Shown here one piece after another: positions 27,223 to 36,315 of a DNA stretch of 64,000 nt. The DNA is from Bradyrhizobium sp. CCBAU 53351. GTDB taxonomy: Bacteria > Pseudomonadota > Alphaproteobacteria > Rhizobiales > Xanthobacteraceae. A model generated the notes under the pieces. It was not told where the DNA came from. It did not search any database and was given only the letters and a program-made list of their open reading frames with translations. The translations under genes were made by a program, and so were the position numbers. The stretch is taken from contig NZ_CP030059.1 of the NCBI RefSeq assembly GCF_015291745.1, positions 3,809,501-3,873,500 of the forward strand, in the 5' to 3' direction. The first letter of the stretch is position 1. Each line of letters starts with the position of its first letter.

Positions 27223-30200
27223 TCACTTCGCCGCCCGCACCTCGACACTGCCCGTGCCCGTCCGGCCATAGCGCGAGGGGTTGTACATGTCCTCGACATA
27301 GGCCTGCGGCAGCACGTATTTGCCGGGCGAGACCACGCGCACGACATAGGCCACGGTGAACACCGCCTTGGAATCCGAGGCACGGTCCACGGCGGCGGTG
27401 AAGCGGTCGTCGCGGAACTCGGTGTTTTCAGGCTCCTCGCCGTCCTCGATCCAGTCCAGCGTGCCGCTGTCGCCCGACGAGACCAGCTTCGGGTTGTCGA
27501 TCTCGAGGCCGGCCGGCAGATAGTCGGACACCATGATGTGGCCGTACTCGGGCTTCGCCTCGGTGATCTTGAGCACCACCGCGAAGCGCTGGTTCTGCTT
27601 CACCTTGCTGATATCGGCGGGCTTGCCGTCAAGCGTGAAGTAATTGCGCTCGATCTTGAAGCCGTTCGAGGCCGCCGGCTCCGGCGTCACCGGCGAGCCC
27701 GACACCGAGACGACCGCCTGCACCGGCGCATCGCCGGTGTTGGTGATCTTGAGCGGCTTGCCGCTCAGCGTATCCGCCTTGTAGCTGCGATAGAGCGCAG
27801 TCTTGACCGGCTGGCCGTCGACTTCCATGGACAGGTTCTCCTTGGCGAGAGCGCGCGCCGCCAGCACCAGCCACGCATTCTCCTGCGTGGAGGTGTAGGG
27901 CGTCAGCCCGCGCGCGGTCTCGACCCGCGACACAGCCTGCGTCAGCGTCGCCTTCGGCGCGTTGCCTTCGCTCGCAAGCGACACCAGGGCCGCGGCGTCG
28001 CGCAGCTGCGAGCCATAGTCGGTGCGGCCGAACTCCAGCACCGGCTTTGGCGCGAGGCTGTCGAGCGCGGCACCATAGACCCGTTCGGCGCGGTTGCGGT
28101 CGCCGACCAGAGCGAGCGCCGCCGCAAGCTGCGACTTCGCGATCGGCGTCGCGAGATTGTTCAGCTTGGTGTCGGCGAGATAGCGGAGGTCGCCGATCGG
28201 CGCCGCACCGTTGCGGGCGAGCACGTAGAGGCCGTAAGCGAGATCGCGCCCGCCGTCCTTCTCCGGCTCGTTGCCGTTGACCACGGAGTTTCTGACACGG
28301 TCCAGCGCGTTCTTGAACAGCACGTCCGGCACCGTAAAGCCCTTCTCGCGGGCACGGGTCAGGAAATCCGTCACGTACGCATCGAGCCAGGCATCGTCGC
28401 CGCCCGCCGACCACAGGCCGAACGAGCCATTGGAGCCCTGACGGGCCAGGAGCCGCTCGATCGCGTCGCGGATGCGCTGGTCGACCTCGGTGTCCATCGC
28501 GAGATGCGCGCCGGCAGCCAAGTCGTTGACATAGAGCAACGGCATGGCGCGGCTCGTGATCTGCTCCGAGCAGCCATAGGGATAGCGGTCGAGCGCCTTC
28601 AAGATCGTCGCCGCATCGAGCGCGGTGGACAGGCTCGCCGAGACCGAGACGCTGCCGGTGCCCGGCACGAGGTCGGAGAACATGTCCGAGGTCAGCGTCA
28701 GGCTCTCGCCCTTTGCGAGCGTCCGGATCGAACGCCGCGCCAGCACCTGCGTCGCCGCCTTGACGTCGAACGCATAATGGCGCGCCAGCGTCAGGCCGCT
28801 CGGCCCCTTGATGTCGACGTCGAGCGTCGCCTGCCCGGCCGCGGTCGCGTCGACCGCGAGCGAGAACGAATTGCGCTGCTTGGCGGCGAGCTTCACCGTG
28901 GTTGCGGGATTGCCTGACATCTTTACCGGCCCGCCCGTCTTCACGTTGATGACGTAGTCGCCGGCCTGGCCCTCGACATTGTCGATCTCGAGATTGACCG
29001 TGCCGTGGTCGCCGTTGAGCAGGAAGCGCGGCAGGGTCGTGGTCAGCACGACGGGGTCGCGGATCACCACATCGGTGTTGGCGCGGCCGAGCTTGGTGGC
29101 TGTCCACGCCACCGCCATCACGCGCGCGGTACCCGCGAACTCCGGAATGTCGAAGCTGACTTCCGCGGTACCGTCAGCGGCGACGGTCACGATGCCCGAA
29201 TAGAGCGCGAGCGGCTTTTGCGTGGGCGGCGAGCCCTGCAATTCGCCTGCACCGGCATCGCCGCCGGACTTGATCTGACCACGCGTGCCGGACATGCCGT
29301 CGATCAATTGCCCATAGAGATCGCGGATCTCGGCGCTCAGGCGGCGCTGGCCAAGATAGTAATCATCCGGCGCCGGCGGCTTGTAATTGGTGAGGTTGAG
29401 GATGCCGACATCGACCGCGGCGATCACGATCTTGGCGTCCTCGCCCGGATTGAGCCCGTCGAGCTTGACCGGAATCTTCAGTGCCGAATTCGGCCGGATC
29501 AGCGCCGGCGGCGACAGCTTCACCTGCAACGTGCGGGCCTGCTTGTCGATGCCGAACCATTTCAGCCCGATCGCTCGGCCCGGCATGCGCTGGGCGGCGG
29601 CATCCAGCGGACGACGCAACGTCGCCACCACGTAAGCGCCGGTGCCCCAGTCCTTGCCGACCGGCAACTTCACCTGTGCGGTGCCTTCCTTGACGTCAAT
29701 GGTCTGCGTCGTGAGCAGGCGGTCGCCGAGCACGTTGATGGTCAGCTTACCGGCGCTGCGGACATTGACCGACACCGTCATGGTGTCACCGGAGGCGTAT
29801 TGCGGCTTGTCGATCGAGGTCTCCAAGAGGTCCGGCGTGTCGGCGCTGCCGTCGGAATACCAGCCGACATCGAACTGCACCGAGGTGACAGGGCCATCGG
29901 CATCGTTCGACTTCACGTCGAGCCGGTAGCGGCCGGGTTGCGGGCTGAGCGAGATGCGCGCCGGCTTGTCGGCGGCAACGGCGACGTCACCGTCAGCGAC
30001 GCGCGAGGTCGACTTGACCGGCTCGTACTCCCAGTAATTGTTCTGGCGATACCATTGGTAGCGCGACTCCATCTTCAGGAGCTCGTAACGCAGGCCGTCG
30101 CGGCGCAGCCGCTCACCCTCGGGCGAGACGAACACGACGTCGAACTCGGCCTTGTCGCCCTCGGCGACGTTCTTGTCGCCGAACAGTGGCTTGATGCCGA

Positions 30201-32427
30201 TCTGCGCCACGCTGGGCGCAACCGGCAGCACGATCTTGCGTTCGACGGCGCGGCCGCCAGTCTCCACCATCCGCACGAAGATCTGGGCCTCTTGCGGGCG
30301 GGTCGAGGCCGGCTGCTTGTCCAGCGTCACCGGGAAGGTCGCAACGCCATTGGCGTCAGCTTCCGGCAGGTTCTCCAGCGGCGTGCGCTCGTTCGAATTG
30401 GTCTCCTCGTCGGCGACGCCGAACTGGTAGCCGGCAAAGCCGGGACGCTCGGACGCAGGCGCGATCAGCATATCGCCTTCGAGCGCGAGGCCCGAGGCCG
30501 GCGCGCCATAGAGGAAATGGCCGTCCGCCTTAAGCTCCACAGGAGTGTTAGCTTTGATCAGCTTGTCCTTGGCAGACAAGTCGAATTCGATCCGATCAGG
30601 AACGTAATCCTCGACCATGAAGGTGGTCTCGCCGACCGAAGAGCCCTTCGGATCGGTGAACGCGCGTGCCCGCCAGGTCCCGGTCGGCACGGCCGAATTG
30701 AGCGGCACGGCCAGCGTCCGGCCGCCAGCGCCCTGGTCGGCCAGCACGGCCCGGCGGAATTCGACGCCGTCGGGGCGTTCGATCACCAGCGTCATCGGCC
30801 CGCCGGTCACGGCATTGCCCTGCCCGTCGCGGAGCAGCGCGGTAAGATAGACGGTTTCGCTGGAACGGTAGACGCCGCGCTCGGCATAGACGAAGGCATC
30901 GGCCCCGGCCGGCACCACGCGGCCGGAGACGCCGCGGTCGGACAGGTCGAAGGCGGAGGACTTCAGGCTGAGGAAGGCATAATCGGCCTTCTCGCCGGTG
31001 ACGGTCAGCATCGCCGGCGACAGACCGCCCTCGCCGCGCGCAAGGCCGGCCTCGAACAGGACGTGGCCGCTGTCGTCGGTCTTGCGGGTCGCCAGGATCT
31101 CGTTGTTGCGGGCAATCAGTCGCACCTCGGCCTTCCCGACCGGATCGGTCGAAGCCAGCGAGTTGACGAACACGTGGATACCGTCGTTGCCGGAATAGGC
31201 GGACACGCCGAGATCGGAGACGATGAACCATTGCGTTGCGAGCTGGTATTCGTCGTCCGAGCCCGGGCCCTTGGCGGCCGCCGTCATCACGTAGACGCCG
31301 GGCTGGAGCTCGCCGAGCGCCTGGTCGACCGGGAACGCCGTGGTGACGTCCTGGTTCAGCGTCATCGCCGTCGCAAGCTCACCGGTCCAGACCTTCACGC
31401 CGCGCTCGTCGCCGAGATCGCTGAGCTGATACTTGGACAGCGTCTTCTGGAAGTCGCTGTCGACCACCGTGTTGATCAGGTTGCGGTCACCGATACGGAA
31501 CACGTTGATGTTGACCGCGGGCGTGTTGACGCTGACCACGGGAATGCCGCGCTGGCCTGTTCGCGGCAGCACATAGGCCCGGCTGGTGAAACGCACGAAA
31601 GGCTTACGGTCGCGCACATAGATATTGAACTCGGCCGATTTCGGCAGGCCTTCCTTCACCGTGGACGGCAGACCGGCGCGCAAATTGATGTTGTAGCGCT
31701 CGCCATGCTTCAGCCCGTCGACGCAGAGCTGCTTTCCCTCGGCCGACAGCGCCGGCTTGTCCTGGCCCGCCAGCGCCAGGAACGGCGCGAAGTCGGTGCG
31801 CTTGGCCAATTCCTCGGAGAACTGGAAGCAGGCGCGCGGGCTCGCCGAATCCGAGTCCACGGTGTAGTCGAGCAGCCGGAAGCCGTGCTCGTCGCGCATC
31901 TTCTCGTATTGGCCGCGGACGTCGGCGACCTCGCGCATGTCGAGCGACAACCGCAGCGCATCCAGCGCCGGCCGCCACAGCTTGCGTTCGGCCATCGCCT
32001 TGCCGAGCACGGCGAGCGCGTCGGCCTCCTCGCCCGGATTGCCGGCGCGCTGGTAGGCGATATAGGCCGCGGTCGAGGCGCGCTCCAGCAGGAAGGTCTG
32101 CTCGCTCGAGCTCTTCGGCGAGATCTGGAAGATCACCTTGGCGAGCCGCAGCCAGTTGCCGGTGTCTTCCGGCGTGGTGGCCGCGATCTGGCCGAGCACC
32201 GATAGCCCCGTGCGATAATCATTGCGCCGGAAAGCGGCGTCGGCGTCCGTCTTCAGCGTCGCATTGGTCTTGGCGATCGGCCCCGCCTCGCTCTTGATCT
32301 GGGCCTCCAGCTTGATCGCGGAATCGGCGAGGTCGTCGCGCTTGAACGCCTTGTCTGCGGCTTGCGCCGCGCAAAGGCCGAGCGCCAGCGTGGCGCAGAA
32401 TGTGACGGCGCGAACAAGACCGATCAT
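27223..32427 (-). CDS. yfhM: Alpha-2-macroglobulin family protein, periplasmic
   Basis: A large protease-trapping protein thought to protect the periplasm, working with PbpC. From ATG 32427 the product is 1734 residues with signal peptide MIGLVRAVTFCATLALGLCA, cleaved near AQAAD. There is no proper lipobox, so it is probably soluble in the periplasm rather than a lipoprotein like the E. coli homologue. MG domains fill the first two thirds. The thioester motif CSEQ sits in YPYGCSEQITSRAMP. The frame extends 306 nt upstream without homology, so the later start was chosen. An A2M-receptor-like domain ends the protein. Confidence 0.92.
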   Translation of the reverse strand: MIGLVRAVTFCATLALGLCAAQAADKAFKRDDLADSAIKLEAQIKSEAGPIAKTNATLKTDADAAFRRNDYRTGLSVLGQIAATTPEDTGNWLRLAKVIFQISPKSSSEQTFLLERASTAAYIAYQRAGNPGEEADALAVLGKAMAERKLWRPALDALRLSLDMREVADVRGQYEKMRDEHGFRLLDYTVDSDSASPRACFQFSEELAKRTDFAPFLALAGQDKPALSAEGKQLCVDGLKHGERYNINLRAGLPSTVKEGLPKSAEFNIYVRDRKPFVRFTSRAYVLPRTGQRGIPVVSVNTPAVNINVFRIGDRNLINTVVDSDFQKTLSKYQLSDLGDERGVKVWTGELATAMTLNQDVTTAFPVDQALGELQPGVYVMTAAAKGPGSDDEYQLATQWFIVSDLGVSAYSGNDGIHVFVNSLASTDPVGKAEVRLIARNNEILATRKTDDSGHVLFEAGLARGEGGLSPAMLTVTGEKADYAFLSLKSSAFDLSDRGVSGRVVPAGADAFVYAERGVYRSSETVYLTALLRDGQGNAVTGGPMTLVIERPDGVEFRRAVLADQGAGGRTLAVPLNSAVPTGTWRARAFTDPKGSSVGETTFMVEDYVPDRIEFDLSAKDKLIKANTPVELKADGHFLYGAPASGLALEGDMLIAPASERPGFAGYQFGVADEETNSNERTPLENLPEADANGVATFPVTLDKQPASTRPQEAQIFVRMVETGGRAVERKIVLPVAPSVAQIGIKPLFGDKNVAEGDKAEFDVVFVSPEGERLRRDGLRYELLKMESRYQWYRQNNYWEYEPVKSTSRVADGDVAVAADKPARISLSPQPGRYRLDVKSNDADGPVTSVQFDVGWYSDGSADTPDLLETSIDKPQYASGDTMTVSVNVRSAGKLTINVLGDRLLTTQTIDVKEGTAQVKLPVGKDWGTGAYVVATLRRPLDAAAQRMPGRAIGLKWFGIDKQARTLQVKLSPPALIRPNSALKIPVKLDGLNPGEDAKIVIAAVDVGILNLTNYKPPAPDDYYLGQRRLSAEIRDLYGQLIDGMSGTRGQIKSGGDAGAGELQGSPPTQKPLALYSGIVTVAADGTAEVSFDIPEFAGTARVMAVAWTATKLGRANTDVVIRDPVVLTTTLPRFLLNGDHGTVNLEIDNVEGQAGDYVINVKTGGPVKMSGNPATTVKLAAKQRNSFSLAVDATAAGQATLDVDIKGPSGLTLARHYAFDVKAATQVLARRSIRTLAKGESLTLTSDMFSDLVPGTGSVSVSASLSTALDAATILKALDRYPYGCSEQITSRAMPLLYVNDLAAGAHLAMDTEVDQRIRDAIERLLARQGSNGSFGLWSAGGDDAWLDAYVTDFLTRAREKGFTVPDVLFKNALDRVRNSVVNGNEPEKDGGRDLAYGLYVLARNGAAPIGDLRYLADTKLNNLATPIAKSQLAAALALVGDRNRAERVYGAALDSLAPKPVLEFGRTDYGSQLRDAAALVSLASEGNAPKATLTQAVSRVETARGLTPYTSTQENAWLVLAARALAKENLSMEVDGQPVKTALYRSYKADTLSGKPLKITNTGDAPVQAVVSVSGSPVTPEPAASNGFKIERNYFTLDGKPADISKVKQNQRFAVVLKITEAKPEYGHIMVSDYLPAGLEIDNPKLVSSGDSGTLDWIEDGEEPENTEFRDDRFTAAVDRASDSKAVFTVAYVVRVVSPGKYVLPQAYVEDMYNPSRYGRTGTGSVEVRAAK

Positions 32428-32826
32428 GATGGACTCCCGGAAATCGCGGACAGCCGCCCGCAGGCAGCATGAAATGCGCGGAAAGGTGACGGACTCAAGG
32501 CGATGGAACCAAAGGTGCAAATCGTCGCATTCGCCATGAAAAGGCAAGCCCAGAGGAGACCGATCGAGATAATGCTGTGCACGCCGTCCTGATGGCGCAG
32601 CAATACCTGACCCGTCGTCCGGCGGCCACATCCCGGAAGCTGGCCAGCGTTCCCGGCGATGTGATCCATCGTCCAGTCCGCTGCCGCTCAACCCGGCACC
32701 CTGACATGCCACCGTCTCGCTTTGTCGCGCCATTGAGGAAAACGGTTCGGTTCAGGCTTGGCGAAGGATGATATTTTTCATAATGGCATGGTAGATGAGC
32801 AGCCCCCCGCCTGGGCGGCTCAAGAC
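32428..32826. other. Intergenic region between A2M gene and tRNA-Arg
   Basis: About 400 nt. It holds the leader and promoter of the A2M/pbpC operon (minus strand) and the tRNA promoter (plus strand, listed separately). Open frames here have no ribosome binding site and no protein signature. I see no other element. Confidence 0.5.
32757..32784 (+). promoter_or_regulatory. Probable promoter of tRNA-Arg
   Basis: CTTGGC at 32757-32762 is followed after 16 nt by CATAAT at 32779-32784, within a locally AT-rich stretch. The tRNA begins about 42 nt further on. The form fits alphaproteobacterial stable-RNA promoters. Confidence 0.4.
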
Positions 32827-32903
32827 GGTCCCGTAGCTCAACTGGATAGAGCATCAGATTTCTACTCTGAGGGTTGCAGGTTCGAATCCTGCCGGGATCG
32901 CCA
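32827..32903 (+). tRNA. tRNA-Arg, anticodon UCU
   Basis: A complete 77-nt cloverleaf. The acceptor stem GGTCCCG pairs with CGGGATC (one G-U), D stem GCTC/GAGC, anticodon stem TCAGA/TCTGA with loop TTTCTAC (anticodon TCT, reading AGA), T stem GCAGG/CCTGC with TTCGAAT loop, and an encoded CCA end. Confidence 0.97.
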
Positions 32904-33019
32904 GTCCATCATCGATCAACCGCCTTCACGAACGCGTGGGTAACCATACGCGGGCCTTTGAACGTCGCCGATCAGGCCTATGTATGCGCCGGGCGAGTTG
33001 CGCCCGGTTAAGGACTCCG

Positions 33020-33280
33020 ATGCTTCCAACGGAATGGACGAGAATGGCGATCGCATCGGCGGTGGCGATCGTCGCGATGTCGTATCTGGCAATCGACGCA
33101 GGCGTCGTGAATACCAGCGTGGTCACAAGGCCCATCAAGGTGGCTCAGGCATCGATCGTTGGCGCTGCGATGGGCCAGCATCACCTGGCCTTCGCCGTTC
33201 AGGAGTGGGCACGACCCAGCCGCGCAAGCTACGATAGCCCCGAAAAGCCGGCCGTGGAGCATTGCCTGGCGATCGACTGA
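33020..33280 (+). CDS. Small exported or membrane-anchored hypothetical protein
   Basis: An 86-residue open frame starting at ATG 33020, with AAGGA five bases upstream. A hydrophobic segment near residues 9-26 (MAIASAVAIVAMSYLAIDAG) could be a signal peptide or anchor. The rest is short and of unknown type. It lies just after tRNA-Arg and converges on the PLP-fold gene. A longer start at 32936 lacks support. No family recognised. Confidence 0.5.
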   Translation: MLPTEWTRMAIASAVAIVAMSYLAIDAGVVNTSVVTRPIKVAQASIVGAAMGQHHLAFAVQEWARPSRASYDSPEKPAVEHCLAID

Positions 33281-33314
33281 TCGAAGCGCCCCTGCACGGG
33301 GCTATCGGCGAAAT

Positions 33315-34598
33315 TCATCCTGCATCACCCGTCGACTGACGAGCCTGCCACCACCGCGCAATGGCCGCGGTAAGATCGCCCCACAATTCCGTCGGCAAAT
33401 CCGAGACTGCCACCCGAACGCTGTAGCGGTCCGTGGTCGCGTCGTGAAACCACTCGGTCGCGGCGAAGTCGAAGCCGAAGCTGCCGGCATGGCGGATCGG
33501 GAAGCCTTCTGCGCGAAGATCGTTGCTCATGTCCTCGGCGGCCTGCCGCGCGCTCGGCTCATCGAGGGGGCGGCTTCCCCGGAGGGTGACATAGAGACCG
33601 TGGGCGAAATGGAGTTCGGCCGCGAGCGCCGGGAGCTTCGCAGCAAAATGGCGGGCCATGTGTCGGCCGTTGCGCAAGATCGCGGCCACGCGCCGCTTCG
33701 TGAGGGCCAGATAAGCCGCGCTGCCCACAAAGGGCGGAAAGTGCGCCGGCAACGCCGCACAGCCGAGCAGACGCACCGCGTTGCGCGTTTCGGCCGAAAG
33801 ACGGGACCAGGGGAATTTCGTTCGCGGCTCATGCTCATTGTTCTGCACGAAGACCGCCGAGCCGAGCCGGCCATATTCCGCCCCGAGCGAATCGAGCTTG
33901 TTGTGGCTTCGCACCAGCACCAGCGGAATTCCGGATCGCCGGGCCCAGCTCAGGACGCGCCGGATCCGGCCCGACCGGCCGGCGAAGCAGGTCGTATCAA
34001 AGATCAGAAGATCGAGGCCGGAGCCGTCACAGCGTAGCACCGCTTCAAGCGCGCCAGCGACGGAGCAGGAGTCCAAGAGAAGAATCCGCGGCGAATCCGC
34101 CGGAGCAAGCGCATCGCGTAGCGGCAGATCCAAAGCCCGGAGTCGCAAATGAGGAACAAGGCCCCGGATCAGTTCCTGCGTTTCACCGTACGAGCCCGGA
34201 AGCACCAGGATATCGGCCTTCGCGACGATTTGCGCGGAGGCCAGCAGCACGGCGGAGATCGCGGCCATGCCCGAGGCAGTATAGATCGCCGTGCTCGCAG
34301 AGCCGCTGTCGAGCTCATAGAATGACGGACCGCGTACCGTCAGATCGGCCCGCTGATAATCGTAGCTGAACTCGAATGGCCCGCTCGCGGGAGCGGCCGT
34401 ATGCGACCAGGCCGTCTCCGTCGCTTTCCATTCGTGCAACTCGTGCTCCGCCCTCAGCGCCGCCGTAAGCTGGAATTTGGACGTGACGACATCGTCGACC
34501 GATCGCGGACGCGCCAAATCGAGCCGATGTCTCAGGCAGCCGTTCAACAGCCTGAGTTCCTCATGCTTCCGTTCGAGATAGGCCTGAATGGTCTCCAT
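33315..34598 (-). CDS. Divergent PLP-dependent fold-type I protein (Cys/Met-metabolism-like), function unknown
   Basis: A 427-residue protein with the outline of an aspartate-aminotransferase-superfamily enzyme. TASGMAAISAVLLAS followed by ILVLPGSYGETQELIRG resembles the cofactor-phosphate region of the Cys/Met class. LLIFDTTCFAGRSGR fits the aspartate strand, and VRSHNKLDSLGAEYG offers the candidate Schiff-base lysine (SHNKLDSLG). The first ~85 residues (SVDDVVTSKFQLTAALRAE) match nothing I know. It stands alone, between a small exported protein and a DUF2171 gene, near tRNA-Arg. The substrate is unknown and it could be a non-catalytic relative. Confidence 0.7.
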   Translation of the reverse strand: METIQAYLERKHEELRLLNGCLRHRLDLARPRSVDDVVTSKFQLTAALRAEHELHEWKATETAWSHTAAPASGPFEFSYDYQRADLTVRGPSFYELDSGSASTAIYTASGMAAISAVLLASAQIVAKADILVLPGSYGETQELIRGLVPHLRLRALDLPLRDALAPADSPRILLLDSCSVAGALEAVLRCDGSGLDLLIFDTTCFAGRSGRIRRVLSWARRSGIPLVLVRSHNKLDSLGAEYGRLGSAVFVQNNEHEPRTKFPWSRLSAETRNAVRLLGCAALPAHFPPFVGSAAYLALTKRRVAAILRNGRHMARHFAAKLPALAAELHFAHGLYVTLRGSRPLDEPSARQAAEDMSNDLRAEGFPIRHAGSFGFDFAATEWFHDATTDRYSVRVAVSDLPTELWGDLTAAIARWWQARQSTGDAG

Positions 34599-34713
34599 GC
34601 GCGTCTTGATTGATCCGATCGCATTTCAACGTGCGGAAAGCCTCACGGGTCCAACGCGCGCGCTGCAACGAACGCCGACGTCCGCAGTTCAGACCTAAGC
34701 TAAGGAGAAACAC

Positions 34714-34941
34714 ATGGCTGACATCAGAGAGCACATGAAAATCATCGGCAAGGACGGCGCTCATGTCGGCACCGTCGACCGCGTTGAGGGCAACCGGATC
34801 AAGCTGACGCGGAAGGACAGCCCGGAAGGTCACAAGGACCATCACCACTATATTGACACGAAATATGTCGGTGCCGTCGAAGGCGATGTCGTCAAGCTTT
34901 CAGTGAATGCCGACGCAGTCCCGAAGTCGGAAGCCGCCTGA
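34714..34941 (+). CDS. DUF2171 domain protein
   Basis: A 75-residue cytoplasmic protein of the DUF2171 family: MADIREHMKIIGKDGAHVGT, then a KLTRKDSPEG turn and HHHYIDTKYV, the usual family layout. The biochemical role is unknown; the fold resembles PRC-barrel-like small beta proteins. The ATG has a strong AAGGAG seven bases upstream, and a perfect intrinsic terminator follows, so it is a single-gene unit that is probably well expressed. Confidence 0.88.
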   Translation: MADIREHMKIIGKDGAHVGTVDRVEGNRIKLTRKDSPEGHKDHHHYIDTKYVGAVEGDVVKLSVNADAVPKSEAA

Positions 34942-34946
34942 GACTT

Positions 34947-34967
34947 AAGCCCCTTCGGGGGCTTTTT
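34947..34967 (+). terminator. Rho-independent terminator after the DUF2171 gene
   Basis: The stem AAGCCCC pairs with GGGGCTT around a TTCG tetraloop and runs into a T tract, just after the stop codon at 34941. Confidence 0.9.
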
Positions 34968-35071
34968 GTTTGTTCACGATCCGACTCCGCTTCGTTCCCA
35001 AAGCACGAATCGCAACCGGAAAAACCAGCGCGACGCATGTCTTAATGCCGCGTTTCATTCAACCAACTTGT

Positions 35072-35290
35072 TCAAGCATCCAGCGTCACGAGCTGCGGCC
35101 GCAAGCGGTACGCGTCGATCGCGGCATTCGACAGCAGCAGCCTGCGCCGCTCTCCTCGCAGCATCATGCGGTCGATCCTGTTCAGGATGAATTGGGCTGC
35201 CTCCCGGTGCTCACCCGTGAGCAGGCCGGATCGGTCGAGATATTTCCAGGCAATCTCGAAAGACTGAGCGCGTAACTCGAGGTCGGTCAT
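35072..35290 (-). CDS. Conserved small hypothetical protein
   Basis: A 72-residue acidic/basic helical protein from ATG 35290 (MTDLELRAQSFEIAWKYLDR...). Its regular helices (EAAQFILNRIDRMMLRGERRRL) read like a real product, and I believe similar small proteins are common in Bradyrhizobium. No function known. An upstream in-frame start at 35350 adds residues with a different character. Confidence 0.6.
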   Translation of the reverse strand: MTDLELRAQSFEIAWKYLDRSGLLTGEHREAAQFILNRIDRMMLRGERRRLLLSNAAIDAYRLRPQLVTLDA

Positions 35291-35478
35291 AGCCGGCCAA
35301 CGTCCACAACGAAGGGACGTTCCTATTCGAACGGAAGCCAAGCAGGCCATGCAGCGCCACGCGCATCGAACCTCGGTCGAATAAAATGTAAAAGTCGCGC
35401 GGAACGAGATCAGGACGAGCGCGTTGACGGCATGAAATCAGGTGGTGCCGATCTGCCAGCCCCGATCGGCTTTGAAGG

Positions 35479-35513
35479 GCCCCGTGCTTGTCCCCCCGAG
35501 CACGGGGCTTTCT
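35479..35513 (+). terminator. Strong hairpin resembling a terminator, no gene upstream
   Basis: GCCCCGTGCT (35479-35488) pairs perfectly with AGCACGGGGC (35499-35508) around a ten-base loop containing six Cs, followed by TTTCTC. It is oriented for plus-strand transcripts, but no plus-strand gene ends here. It could also serve the minus-strand gene at 35568-35717, although that side lacks a T tract. Confidence 0.45.
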
Positions 35514-35567
35514 CATGCGGATCAAGAAGTGACCGGCCGCTCCTTCACCGCCAAATTCGAGAATCCT

Positions 35568-35717
35568 TCAGTCCGCCCGCTCCTCGCGCCGCTCGCGCGC
35601 GAGCTCGTGCCAGGCCAAAGCGAGCTGGATCAGGCGTTGCCGGTCGGCACCTTCCGATGCCGCCGCCCGCTTCATCGCGGCCTCGGCCTCCTGCTGTGGG
35701 TCGTACTTGGTACACAT
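35568..35717 (-). CDS. Small hypothetical protein
   Basis: A 49-residue charged helical frame from ATG 35717 (MCTKYDPQQEAEAAMKRAAA, ending WHELARERREERAD). The composition is coherent and unlike a frame shadow. An in-frame start at 35753 is possible. No family or function recognised. Confidence 0.45.
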   Translation of the reverse strand: MCTKYDPQQEAEAAMKRAAASEGADRQRLIQLALAWHELARERREERAD

Positions 35718-35960
35718 GAGGCCGAGCCTAGCCGGCCATCTGGACAAGCGCATGGCAATTTCGTCCGTATGATTGCGGGGTAACGTCCCGTCTTCCGGAC
35801 GGGCGAGTGCCCGGGCCCCCTCACCTCGTGAAATGCTTGCGCTGATTACGAAGCCGTGAGCTGGGCTTCATTCCGATGATCTGTGAACGGTGTCACAGTC
35901 TTGGCGTGGCAGTTCGGCTAAACAATGTGTCGACGCTTCCAGGAGAGCGCGAAGGCATCA

Positions 35961-36137
35961 ATGGTGTTTTCCGTCATGGCACAAGAAGCAGCAACCTCAG
36001 CCAACGTTCCGACGCCGCGACAAAGGGGCGACCTGCTCGGCCTCGCCTATCTCGGGACCATCGGCATCGTGATGCTGGCCTGGATCTCCGGCCTGGTCTG
36101 GGGCCTGATCGCGTTCTTCAACTGGCTCGTGTCCTGA
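35961..36137 (+). CDS. Small single-span membrane protein
   Basis: A 58-residue frame from ATG 35961 with GAAGG five bases upstream. The N-terminus is polar (MAQEAATSANVPTPRQRGD). One strong transmembrane helix follows (LAYLGTIGIVMLAWISGLVW) with an aromatic tail. In-frame ATGs at 35925 and 35976 are alternatives. Function unknown. Confidence 0.6.
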   Translation: MVFSVMAQEAATSANVPTPRQRGDLLGLAYLGTIGIVMLAWISGLVWGLIAFFNWLVS

Positions 36138-36222
36138 CGCGAGGCGACACGTCGTTTTCACGAACAAGGCTCTTTCACGAGCAGGCCTCTTTCATGAGAG
36201 GGATCGCGGCCGAGATCGCGAT

Positions 36223-36315
36223 CTAGAACAGGCAGTGCAGCACCTGCCCTAGCTTGACCCCGCCACACACGATCATAGCCCAAAGCGCCAGGCTGATCTG
36301 AATTGCATCCAGCAT
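36223..36315 (-). CDS. Very small membrane protein candidate (30 aa)
   Basis: ATG 36315 to TAG 36223 gives a 30-residue hydrophobic peptide (MLDAIQISLALWAMIVCGGV...), one membrane helix with a short tail. A purine-rich GGGGACGTGGGA precedes the start. It is convergent with the 58-residue membrane protein. The helix could occur by chance, so confidence is limited. Confidence 0.35.
   Translation of the reverse strand: MLDAIQISLALWAMIVCGGVKLGQVLHCLF

Noticed and set aside
29005..32205. Open frame of more than 1000 codons on the plus strand
   Set aside because: It lies antisense to the alpha-2-macroglobulin gene, is arginine- and histidine-rich in the manner of GC-rich shadow frames, and has no domain features.
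32428..32733. N-terminal extension of the alpha-2-macroglobulin
   Set aside because: The signal peptide starts exactly at the ATG at 32427 and the extension has no homology or hydrophobic start.
32827..34598. Genomic island inserted at tRNA-Arg
   Set aside because: No integrase gene and no direct repeat of the tRNA 3' end were seen within the window, so insertion is not supported.
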